A stretch of 64,000 bases of DNA from assembly GCA_019914995.1 (NCBI GenBank), contig CM034143.1, forward strand, positions 1,118,501-1,182,500, read 5' to 3'. Source of the stretch: Acanthochlamys bracteata. Lineage: Eukaryota > Streptophyta > Magnoliopsida > Pandanales > Velloziaceae. A program made the translations under genes and the position numbers. Below the pieces are notes generated by a model. The model saw nothing but the letters and a program-made list of their open reading frames with translations. It was not told the origin of the DNA and did no database searches. Of this stretch, positions 36,061-47,649 are shown one piece after another (the stretch's first letter is position 1; each line of letters begins with the position of its first letter).

Positions 36061-38729
36061 AAAGTTAGCTTTCCAAGACCAAAAACTTTCATCTGCAACC
36101 AAAAAGAGTGAATGAGAATTAGAACAAGACCAAAGGCATATATATAGAGAGAGACTTGGATAACCATGAATTTTGAAGGGTGACCACAAAACAAACATGA
36201 AATGTACCTCAATTCAATAAGAAGTTGCTATCCAGAAAAAAACTAGTAAATAAACAAATAAAAACTATCAGTAAAGAACTGATATTTCCAATTTCAGTGG
36301 ATGTATTTCATATAATATTACCTTCTGAAGACTCAACTGGACAGCTCCTTGACCAACATGTACGAAAGCATATTATGCTAAAACATATTACTAGGAATAA
36401 TTTTCTTTTAGAGTTTTCATATGATAAGACACCCTTCAATCAGAGTAGAGAGTGGCCTAAAGAGAAATAGAATGAGATCTACAGAATATGAATATACACC
36501 GAACTCCAAGTGAGCCTGTCTAGCCTCAACAAATGAATTCTTTATCAATGCTCAGGTGCTATCTTACTTCTGAAAGATTAGCTTTTCATTACACTAGAAT
36601 AACAAACCATGTCACACAATCTTAAACCAAGTTGGAGAATAACAAACCATGTTCAGTGAAGAGAGTTCGGATTGTTGAGAACAGAGTTCGTCGAGAAGGT
36701 TGGCGCGGAAATCAGTGACGGGAAGTGAGTGGGCCCAAAAGGTCGGCTACGTGGATAGGCCCACCACTGCAAGCGAACGACACCACCTTGTTCCTCCACC
36801 GCCAGCTGCAGTGGTGACTGTGAGTCTCCGACCAAGTTGTTTGATAAGAAGGTGTATCGGAAAAAAGATGTCTGGAAACTGGTGGATTCATTTAAGACAT
36901 TTTTGTTTATGCAAACTTAAATAACTAATGCACTGTACATAGAAAAGCTTAAAAGCTCTAACTAATGCACTGTACAGATGCCATTACGGCACCGTTTACC
37001 GCACCGTTTGATAATACGTTTTAACAACTTTTTTTAAATTTTTTTATTTCATAATTTAATAAATCTTCTATGAATTCTACAAAATTATTTTAAATTTTTA
37101 AAATTCAAAAAAATTTTACATCAATCTTATTATTACTTAAAGTTTTAGATAAAAAATAAAACTCATTTAAAAAATTTTCTAAAATACTCTTCATTAAAAA
37201 AAAATCTATTTTATAAACGCTCTCAAACACATCCTAAATAATTAAAAACATTAACTCATTTCAAAATTGTCATGATCACAATAGCTTTTTATATGCACAT
37301 GTTTCCTTTCTGTTATGACCAAATAAAAAAACATTAACTCACTTCTATGCTATCTTGTCTATACTCTGCCTGCCTATGTAGTAATTCTATACCCTTCCTG
37401 CTTCAATCATAATAATGCCCCATACTTTCAAAACTATATCAAATGATTGAAGAAACTATAATCATTGCATGTAGAAAATACAGAGACAACTCCCTACCAA
37501 TTAAATAATTAGATCACATTAATGGTCTAAATCCTAGGACCATTAGCTGATGATCCAATCCAAGTAGAAGGAAATTTGGAAGGGAAGCACTAGTTTCTTA
37601 ATTTGCAAAAGGAGAGCAATGCACCAGTAAATGAGACTAGCATAGCAAATGATTATTGGACACTATGAGAACAATTCCAAGGCAAAGGGCTCCTAACATA
37701 TCCATGAATTTTTTTTCTTTTCCTTCTTCAAAATAAAAGTTGCCGAGGTGAGACGAAATGCAGGTGCTATAACAGTTATAGCATTGCCAAAAAGCTAGAC
37801 GAAACACGATCAAGTGACCAATATGAAGCCTGTGTTTCAATTGCTCTGGAATCCCAGCACCGTCACTGCATCATTTTTCTTCCCCCTATTAAAGGAAAGA
37901 TAAAACATATATATTCTTCAAAAGGCAAGACAATAATATTTTATTCAAATAGTAAGAATATACATATATTATTTAAATGGCAAGATAACATATTACTATT
38001 ATTCAAACGGTAAGATAACATACATATTATTTAGATAGCCAAGTGCATGCAGACATGCAGCAGCTTTCATTAGGAAAGCACATTTCAATGAAACTCAATG
38101 AAAAAGTGATGTTTTTGTGCCACAAGGCACTGAGCATGAAGATACCAGTGAAGAAGTTTCATAAATCTAGTAGCAAGGTTGGCTTGAAGAGGTCAAGCTT
38201 CTATAACCAGGGTCATGAATGTTGGATGTACTCAACTCAATCATTAACTACATGACTTCTCACTTGTGGAGCTTTCACAACATGACAATAATGTAGGATG
38301 AGAAAAACCCAACTGAAATGACAAAGCACATGCAAAACTGGAAGTAAAGCACATGTAACGAACATCAACAAATCTTTTGGAGCGCCAAATAGTTTGTCAA
38401 AATCTAGATAATGGCAGCAAATCTCCAGTGGATAACGGCAACAATAATCTACAGATGATAATGGCAGCAACTTCCGTCCTATCATGCCTACCGTGATACT
38501 ACTAGAGGTCCAGGTAACTATACGAATTTGATTTAGCATACACTTGCAAAGTTTAATATGCTGGTCCATGATATACTTTTTCTTATTCTACAGGGAAACA
38601 TAAAGGATATACAGGCAATGAAATCTATGATACAAAGTTCTAAAGAAACAATTACATGTAGGTTGTAACTATCTAATTAAAAGAAAATATGATATGTAAA
38701 AGCAAAGGAGCTACTTAGGAAAACCCAAC
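36061..38729. other. downstream region of the MIC10-like gene, 3' exon not resolved
   Basis: Probably holds an intron and the last exon(s) or 3' UTR of the minus-strand MIC10-like gene. Candidate acceptors with TGCAG occur near 37870 and 36090, but none gives a compelling C-terminus. An A/T-rich MITE-like block lies at about 37010-37235, ending AAACGCTCTCAAACAC. Open frames on either strand show no recognisable family. Confidence 0.4.
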
Positions 38730-40260
38730 CTGAGTGTCAGCTTTGACTGCTGAAACTTTTGGCAACTTTGGAGAACCATCAAATATGTAAGAACATTCAG
38801 TGTATGCAGTTCCAATCCCAACACCGGCGCCAAAAGCCACACATGCCCATCTTGTTGTTGGGCTCCCTACACGAAAGCATCAAGAAACGGAAAGCAAATA
38901 TTAACCTATGCACATATACTCATATTGCACAATGAAAGACATGCTCAATGAAAGACATTGAAACAAATGCATACATACATTACGTATACAAATAAATACA
39001 TGTTTACATGTACACATGCATATAGAATTGCATGTTGATACTTAAGATGGTTAGATATAAGTATTATGCCTTGCAAAATACCAAGCTGAATACAAACTAC
39101 TTGCATATTGAGTGTAAACTTTCTGCATTTCAAATAATTATGTTACTGTATATAAGTGATGTTCCACCATTTCTTTTCTAATGGATGTCCTAGCCATGCT
39201 TCCTGAGCACTTAGAAGTTTAACATGTGTATTGAATCTTGTAGGCATCTTTCCAGTTTATTCTAATAAACAACCGAATGCTTTAAAGGCTTCACAAAAGG
39301 ATCCTTGAAGTCATTTTACAAAGAGAAAACAACTATCTAGTCCAAAGCATCACAGCGGAATTTGATAGTCAATATCAATTCTAAAGTTCAGAAAAACTTG
39401 ACTAATCCTTCAACACAAGAATGGGATGCTAACAAATTGAAAAGGAGAACTAATGAGACAGAATTCGTACAAATTCATATAAGAACAATTTCACAAATAA
39501 GAGCTACTTAAATAAAAACATATCTTATAGCTAGGAGAACAGATAGCTAATCATCTAATAGTAATTCCTCAAATCCCATAATACCTTAATGTAATAATAA
39601 TCCTCCTAAACAACCTCCCCTACATTTATGTCCTAACACTACACAAACCAAAATGGCAAATAAAAAGCATAGCAAAGCCTCATAATTTCCTTTTTTTTCT
39701 CATTTTCAGTATTTCACACAGAACGACACTTGAGTGTTCTTCTACCAAGGTGATTTCACCAATGGAAGTTCCTTCTAAACTAAAATTCCACATTTTGATC
39801 TTTCCAGTATAATTCTCCTCACTAGAGTTAATAAAGTACTAGATTACAATATTTTTGGCCCATAGCAAACAGCATTACGTTTCCAGAAACTTTTTCAATC
39901 GCATTACTGATTCATAAAAGACGGGAAGTTGGTCAGATCCTTGCTTCCCCATTCGAATTAGTAAACACTAACCGTGGAACAACTAAACAACAGCCAAAAA
40001 CACAATCCACCGACTAATCTAATCGAATCCACAGAAATGATGAACATAATAACAGGTGAATAAGAATTATTACGGAAGAGAAGGAGGGCACTGAACGCGC
40101 CGGCCAGGGAAGAGTACGCGACGCGGTGGATGGTGAGATCGAGGCAAGCGTCGTATTTGGCGCTCAGATCGTGCAGCTTATGAAAAGAGCTCAGTGCCGA
40201 CGGCGGAGAGATCGCTGGAGGAAGCGGCGGCGGTGGTGCATCTTGTTCATCTCCAGCCAT
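38730..40260 (-). CDS. MICOS complex subunit MIC10-like (DUF543), 3' end incomplete
   Basis: Exon 1 40260-40074 and exon 2 38866-38730 join in phase to 108 codons. The N-terminus is Pro-rich (APPPPLPPAISPP). A short helix LHDLSAKYDACLDLTIHRVA leads to a membrane segment (AGAFSALLLFR) and a second one, RWACVAFGAGVGIGTAYTEC, that holds the glycine-rich G-x-G-x-G motif characteristic of MIC10. MIC10 is a hairpin membrane protein of the inner mitochondrial membrane which bends cristae junctions as part of MICOS. Plant relatives (At1g22520, At1g72170 type) are about 100-120 aa, so little is missing. After exon 2 (ending KVSAVKADTQ) either a downstream exon adds a few residues, or the intron is retained and the frame stops four codons on. 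Confidence 0.8.
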
Positions 40261-41327
40261 CTTCCTAAAAAAGAGAGCGATCCAAATGGAGAGAAATTTT
40301 TTGGCTCGGTTGATTTGTGAAAAATCGGAGACAAAAACTGAACAGGCCCGCAGTATTTACATTGTGCAATTTAGAGGCCGTGGATCGCAAAGTTGCATTC
40401 GTGTGGGCTGATGCTGAGATATAGCAGAAAGAAAGAAAGAAAAAGAATTGGAGAAAATAAAAAAAGAAGCACGTATTCTGCGGGAAAGGAAAGTAACGCA
40501 AACGGTTTTTAAACAAAATTAACTTTTAAAAATAAATCTATATTTTTTTAATTAAATAAAAGCTTATATATATATAAATTTTTATGGTGAATAATTTATT
40601 TGTATTTTAAATTAAAAAATTCTATGACATTACAGAAAATCTTTCAAATATAAAAATTAAAAATATTTGGGACGCACTTCCAAACAGGAGCGTGTTTAAG
40701 CATCTCAAGTTTCTGCCTCACCAAATAGCGAATACATCAAAGTGGCTATTCACGGGCTGTTTGGTTCAATTTATCAAAAAGATAAATTTTTAATTTTTAA
40801 TTTTATATTTTTAATATATATTTTTAAATATTTAAAAATATTATTTAAAAAATTATAAAGTATAAAAATTTTACGTGATGATACTTTTTTATTATATATT
40901 TTTATTTTTTTAGATAAAAATAAACTTATTTCTAAAAAAAATATTTTCAATTTTAAAAAAAAATTATTTAAAAAATATTCTTAAACATTCTCTCTATCCT
41001 GAAAACTATAACTTATTCAATATTTCATTATAAAAACTATAACAAATCCTTAAGACAGTTTCTGGAGGCACTAGATATATTAAACGGTTATTTAGGAGTG
41101 TCTAAAATAAAAGACTTTTTTAAAATAAAAATTATTTTGAAGCTCTTCAAAAAATAAGTTTAATTTTTTTAATCTAAAAACATAAAAGTTATATCTATAA
41201 AAAGTTGTAAGATATACAAATTATTATATTTTCAAATTTTTATAAAATTTTATAAAAATCATAAAAACTTTTTAGAATAAAAAATAGTAACATAAATGAT
41301 GCCAAACAATCTTACGGAAGTTGCAAG

Positions 41328-42169
41328 GGTGGTAATTTAGATTTATGGATCGGTTTCGGATCGACATATTTAATAATCGGATCAAATTCGTTCAATTTTA
41401 ATTCAATTTATAAATTTATACTAATCAAAATTATCTAATTTTAATCCAATCTATTAATAACAGGGTCAAATTTGGATCGATCTATTTAATAATTAAAATA
41501 ATTAATATTTAATTTTATATTTTTAAAATTTAGTGAATTATAAGATCAATTGTAATGAAAGTGCATGATGTTCTTAATGACGAGATATAGTGAATACCTT
41601 CAAAATGTGCATTCTTTAGTATCTTCATCGGTTCTTAAAATATCTAAAAAGAATTTATTTTTATTTTATTTTTTGAAAATATGTATTAACAACTGAAATT
41701 TTATGATTATAAATATATACTAATAATTTTGATAAACATAACTATCTAACAAAATTTTGTTAAAATTTTTTATACGAAATTCAAATTCGTCATTACATTA
41801 GCACCTACATAGTAGTTCTTTTAATATTATAATTCTCATCTTACATTATTTTACTAAGATATAAAATAATAATTAATTATTATAAATATAATATAATTTA
41901 ATAATTTATATATTACTATTATTGATTATTTTTATTGTCAATATTTTAATATATGGAAAGAAAAAATCAAATGTTATTCTTTCAAGATATGATAATTTAG
42001 GTTGGTGGATCAATTTCGTGTTAATCCGGATCGACCCATTTAATAATCGGGTCCAATTCGTTCAATCCTAACTCAATTCATATATTACTGGTCAAATTTT
42101 TTAACTCTAATTCTAATTAAATAGGTCAATTTTGGGTCATATTTTAAAATCGGATCATATATTGCCACC
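41328..42169. mobile_element. candidate non-autonomous DNA element with GGTGGYAA ends
   Basis: The left end GGTGGTAA and the right end TTGCCACC are near-inverse. Just inside both ends lies a similar direct repeat (around 41338-41480 and 42000-42150) with phrases such as GGATCGACCCATTTAATAAT and CGGGTCCAATTCGTTCAAT. The interior is non-coding. No clear target duplication was found, so the limits are provisional. Confidence 0.4.
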
Positions 42170-42499
42170 ATAAAAAGTTGTAAATTCGAACCGCTATATT
42201 AGCCAAGTCCTTCATTGTCTTGACCAATTCACCATCCACAAGGAAATTAAAAGATTATAATTGGGCATTTTTTTTACAAAAAATATATTTGTGAAAATTT
42301 ATTACTTAAAAAATAAAATTAAAAGTGAATTTAGTTAATTAATTTATTTTATTTTAGAAGTGATTTAAAAGTAAAATATTTTAGTTATAAAATTTAAAAT
42401 TCAAAAGTGAAGTTTTTGGTGAGTTAAAATTTTATGCTTATTTTATTTTAAAAGTGAATTCAAAGTAGAATTTTCGGTGAAAAAACTGTGTTAAAATGA

Positions 42500-42845
42500 T
42501 GGTAAATATGGCCGTCGCTGCAACTAAAAAATTGATTTTAACTATTTGAAATTAAAAAAAGACCAGATCCTGATAGAGCCGGTTAACTACTTTTTTCTTA
42601 TCATCTATAGAATCAAAAACCGGTATCGTCCCTGTGATCAGTCGGAGAACTAGGGATGACAGTCTAACATAATCGCCGGCCACACCAGAGGCTGTGTGTG
42701 ACTGATCGCCATGAAACTAGAAGCATACTTAGCGCCCTGATGAAAGCGATAGAATCACCGCTAGGATTTACATTATCCAAAGTCCATGTTTCCGTTTAAG
42801 TACTTCACCGGCGATACCACTAGCACCTGAGAACCTAAGTACGTG
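42500..42845. other. GC-richer island, possible gene fragment
   Basis: In an AT-rich desert this stretch has near-balanced composition and GC-rich phrases such as ATCGCCGGCCACACCAGAGG. All six frames contain stops and no family is recognisable. It may be a decayed gene piece or part of a transposed fragment. Confidence 0.3.
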
Positions 42846-44681
42846 TTTACTGTACAATAAACTCATTTTTTAAAAATAAATTTAAAAAATAAAATTAAAA
42901 ATTAAAAAAATATTTAATAAAAAATAAAAATTTATAATTATTTTATATTATAAGTAAATTTTAAAATTAAATTTTAAAAAATAAAATTTTAATAATTTAT
43001 TTTAATTTTAATTTTATTTTATATTTAAAATGAATTTAAAAAAATAAATTTGAAGGAGTACGTAAATAAGTCCTAAATATCTCATGTTCATTCTCTGTAC
43101 TTGGATCTATTCAAAACTTCAATTATCTGTTGGCATTTTCAGGGCTCATTTAAAGTAAACTGAATTTTATTTTTTGTATTTAGATTTTGATTTTGAGCAT
43201 TATGTATATTTTAATTATTATTTTTATTTTTATTTTTATAATAAATTTTATTTTTATCAAAATATATTTTAAATTTTACTTCACTCATTTTAAATATTAA
43301 AAATTTTAAATTTATTTTTATCAAAAAGTTTTCTTACGGAATTTTATTTTAGAAAATTTAATTTTGTAAAATATAATTATTTATATTTAAAACACACTCT
43401 CAATTAAGCGGGACATAAAAATAATCCAAAAAACATAGACCATAACTGTTTGAAGTAGTACGTATCTTACAATTATCAATTACCACAAGGCGTGTTTACC
43501 ACAAGAATGAGTTGGTGGACGTTTCGCTTTGATTTTGCAATTACTTTTTATTATAATACTTTATTTATAATTTTAAATATAAAAACTAAAATTAAAAAAT
43601 GATTGATATACTAAACAGTTCCTAGATTCATTGGTTTGTGTTTTAGATTGGCTTGAATTTATCTCCCTTTTAGTGCAATTTGCTCCACATTATTACTCAT
43701 CATATAAAAGCTCATACAAATCACACCACTTCTATAGAGAATTTTGACGTTACTTATTTCTTTTCTATTATAACTTTTTATTATATATTTTAATAAAATT
43801 TGAAAATTTTAAAAATTTTATATTTTCTAATATATTTTAAAAAATATTCTACAAACTTTTTATAAAAATTTATAAAATATACAAAAATTTCACGTCTTAA
43901 AAACTTATTATTATTTATTAATATTTTCCGTTAAAAAACTTATTTTTATAATATTAAAAATATTTTTTGTTCAATTCTTTTTTTAATAGGAATTCTCAAA
44001 TATTTTCTAAATAACTTACTACGACTATCAGTATAAATCATAATTGCAACCGTAAGTTAGATTACCGTCAAACTACTGATTCTAATATCACCGTTAAAAT
44101 ATATTACACAAACAAAATAAAAGTTTTACTTTTAAAATCTAGTTCATATACTACAAATAAATTAGAAAATATTATTATTTATTTTAACTTTTTATTCAAA
44201 TGCAATAATTTATATAAATTCATTTTTCTATGTATAAGTAATTATACTTTTAATTTTTTAAATAAAATTTAACAATTATATTATAAATAAAATAAAATAA
44301 AATGAAATGGAACAGCAAGATTCGCCGAACAACTTCAGTGATCATGATTCTATAACTGCAAGCATGTGCCTACGTACCTCTTTACTACACCTACTTCACG
44401 AATTATTTCACACACAATACACGGGCTTGCATACGTCAAGTAGGAAACGTCAGAGTAGTTGATAAAATATTTTTTAAATAAATATTTAAAATATTTGTTT
44501 TTATCTTTCTAAAATAATAAATATATAAAATATATAGTTCTTAATACAGAAAATTTATTTTTTAAAACTTTAAATATTTATTTACAAAAAATCACGTGAT
44601 GCTTATCAAGAGTTTAATAAACAAAAAGTTACTTTATAAGAGTTTCCCCGTTCAGAAATTAAAGCTCAGGAAAGGACAACA

Positions 44682-46076
44682 ATGGCGGATTTCAAAGTGA
44701 AGTTGATCAACAGAAGCTTGATCAAAGCATCAGACTCCTCCATGAATCCATGCACAATAACTCCGTCGAACTTCGATATTCTCGCCGGAGGAAATCCGGC
44801 CCGTTCTTTCTTCATCTATCCAAAACCATCCACCGGCTCCAGCTTCTCTTCCGTCGTCGAAACCGTGAAGAAAACCCTTCCGGAGTTTGTCAAATACTAC
44901 TTCCCCCTTCACCGGACGCTTCAAAGTTAACACAAACACCGGCGTCTTAGAAATCTCATGCAACAATCAAGGCGCCGAGTTAGTCGAAGCAATCGCCGAT
45001 ATCAAACTCTCCGATATCAATTTCGGTGATACGGCTCACTCATTCGATAAAATCTACATCTCGTCAGCCGCTGACATCTGCCTCTCTGTGCAGCTGGTGA
45101 GCTACCGTTGCGGTGGGTTCTCTCTCGCCTTTGCAACAGACCACACTTTCGCCGACGCCTATTCCGTACTAACAATGGGCAGCGTGTTCGCGGAGATCGT
45201 TCGTCACGGTAAGCCGTCTTGGATTCCGAATCACGACAGAAGCATGCTCAAGCCTCGCTCGCCGTTGCTGTTATCAAACAACGCCAAGATCGATAAGATT
45301 TATCGCAGCAATACAGTTCAGATGAAATGGTGAACGTATTGTCTGCGGAACTCTTTGTCCGGCGGCTGTACTACGTCGAAGCCGCAGACATCGAACGCCT
45401 GCGTGCCCGTTGCCGCCCTTCCACAACCCGCACTGCTATATTTTCTGCTTATATTTGGAAAGCACTTGCTAAAGCAGTGGGTGATAGAGACGACAAATGT
45501 CGAATGGGGTGGCTTGTCGACGGACGGCGTCACATGATCAACAACGCCAAGGCAACGCGCAACTATGTAGGAAACCTCGTCTCCTACGCCGTCGGCGAAG
45601 CAACGGTGAAAGAATTGGAAGAGAAATCACTAATCGATATTGCGACATTACTAGCCCGAGCTATCAATGAAGCAGCGAATGAGTCGCATTTCTTGGACCT
45701 CAACGACTGGTTAGAAGCGAACAAGCCGGCGCCGGAAAAGGGAACGACTACTTTGCCAAAAGTGTCGTTAGGACCGGGGAGTCCGGCAGTAGTGATTTCA
45801 TCGATCCATAACGTACGTAACGACGTGGATTTCGGGTTCGGGAAGCCGGGGTTGGTGCTCCCGTTATCGTCCGGCGGTAGACTAGCAGCAGGGTACATCA
45901 CGGTCGCTAACAATCCGAAGAATGACGGATCTTGGATACTGATGACTTCATTGTGGCCGAAGCTAGTTAAGATGTTAGAATCTGACGCGTGTCCTGTTCT
46001 CCGGCCGCTCACGGCAGAGAGTCTTGGTTTTTCCGGTGAGCCGGAAACGGCTACGGAAAAATTTAGCCGGCTGTGA
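44682..46076 (+). pseudogene. BAHD-family acyltransferase, reading frame broken
   Basis: No introns. Three successive frames together cover a whole BAHD acyltransferase, a family that moves acyl groups from acyl-CoA to alcohols or amines in the cytosol. Frame one begins MADFKVKLINRSLIKASDSS and ends near KYYFPL. Frame two continues with FKVNTNTGVLEISCNNQGAE and holds the catalytic HxxxD as DHTFADAY (about 45140-45160). Frame three runs from LSAELFVRRLYYVEAADIER to the end and has the structural motif DFGFGKP (usually DFGWG). The breaks lie at a CCCCC run near 44901-44907 and near 45300-45320. Both ends of the protein and both motifs are kept, so the decay is recent, or the breaks are assembly errors. 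The substrate cannot be told from the sequence. Confidence 0.85.
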
Positions 46077-46219
46077 AATAATGACTGTCTCGAATCCAAC
46101 CGTTGTTTACTTTCGTTTTTTGCTTTCAATAATCACTCCTGCCTCTTTTCAAATGTCTCTTTTACTTAAAACCTCTAACCAAATCATGATGCAAATAAAT
46201 GTTTTCTACATATTTTAAG

Positions 46220-47040
46220 AAAAATTTAAAAATATGAATTTGTTTGAATGAAAAACTGTACAAAGCTTACTCCTACTCATTTTTAAAATACTATTTCTGA
46301 GTTTAATAATTCACTGTAGGTACGTTTGGAAATGATCATGAAATAAATTTTTTTAAATAAAAGATTTTTTTTAAAATGAATTTTATTTTTTTATTTTTAA
46401 AAAAATAATAAAAATAATATAATAAAAAATTTTATTATATAAAACTTTTTATATTTTAAATTTTTTTAAATAATTTTTATATATTTACAAGATGTATATT
46501 AAAAAATAAAAAATTAAAAAAGAGTGTTTGAATAACGCAATTCCCCGTATATTTATAACCGAATACAGCGAAGATGTTTTCAGGAAGTTCTCAGAAATTG
46601 GTAGTACAGTTCTATTTTTCATTTTAGTGTGCGTTTGGAACGACTGAAAAAATAGAACTTGTCAAAAAGAAAATTGTTCAAAAAATTATATTAAGAATTT
46701 AAAAAAAAATTATAGGTGTAATTTCTATGATGATATAATTTATTTCATATTTATTGGAATTTAAAAAAAATAATTCTAGAGCATGTGAAGGGGTTTTTTG
46801 GGCTTAGAAAGTCCAAAATCATCTATGGCTCTTGTAATCTGTTCTTGTCAAAATTGTGTTTAAATCCTAGAATTTTGACTCAGTGCGTGTTTTAAATATC
46901 TATAACTCTATTTTATTTCGTCAGATTTTAAATTCTGAATAGTTTTTATATTTTAATTACACAAAAAATTCAGAACTCTACTCCCACATACAGAATTTAT
47001 TTACACATTTTTTAATATTATTATCTTTTTTACAATTCTG
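46220..47040. other. intergenic, AT-rich
   Basis: MITE-like A/T block at about 46318-46535, with GTTTGGAAA near the left end and GAGTGTTTGAA near the right. A second GTGCGTTTGGAA phrase starts at about 46629. No gene seen. Confidence 0.45.
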
Positions 47041-47044
47041 CAAT

Positions 47045-47347
47045 GCACAACCGGAACGGTTCGGGAAGACGAACAGGAGCTGATTCAGCTCAAGCAGAAC
47101 AGAGTTAAGACTTCGTTCGGAGAGAGTACTCGGAATCCTTCCAGAGTCTCTGCTGATGAAACTCATCATCGAACAATATTGCAAAGACTTTATTCTTGAT
47201 GAAGACATCCATGCTGAGGTCAGGCGAACACAGCTTGCAACACTCCGGCAAGCTATCGCCTTGGTCTGCCTTGCAGAAGAATATTTAACGAGTCCCGACT
47301 TATATCCGAATACATCCAGAATACATGAAGGTTTTACTGATGTCTAG
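47045..47347 (+). other. coding-like island, unidentified
   Basis: Balanced composition in an AT-rich flank. One frame reads REDEQELIQLKQNRVKTSFG on to a stop near 47200; a second frame, open from an ATG at 47156 to TAG at 47347, reads DIHAEVRRTQLATLRQAIAL and VCLAEEYLTSPDLYP. Both look like protein but I recognise neither. A frame change in a decayed gene would explain the overlap. It lies 300 bases beyond the 3' end of the adenylate kinase gene, which is on the opposite strand. Confidence 0.35.
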
Positions 47348-47649
47348 TATAGCTTTTTGAGTTCTTGAATCAAATTCTTGCATAGAACAACCTCAAAATG
47401 TAGTTACAAATTGCAAACTGATTGACATCCGAGAAGTTCCTTGCAGGAATTTTCATAATATAACAAATGGCATTTTCTCTATGGCTGTAGCAAAGTGTAC
47501 AAAGAAATCTGTAACTGATTTTACAGTAGTCCACAAAAAAGAGTTCAAGGTAGCTTCTTGTCTGTCTTCTGGAAATGTTGTGTACACCAGATGCATCTTG
47601 TAAGTTATACAGTAGCTAATACAGTTTGTACAGAAGGCAGGAGCGTAGA

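Larger units (their letters stand above)
40320..44681. other. AT-rich intergenic region
   Basis: No intact gene. It holds MITE-like A/T blocks (about 40760-41000, 42845-43070, 43750-43960), a candidate non-autonomous transposon (41328-42169) and a GC-richer island of possible gene origin (42500-42845), each noted separately. Confidence 0.5.
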
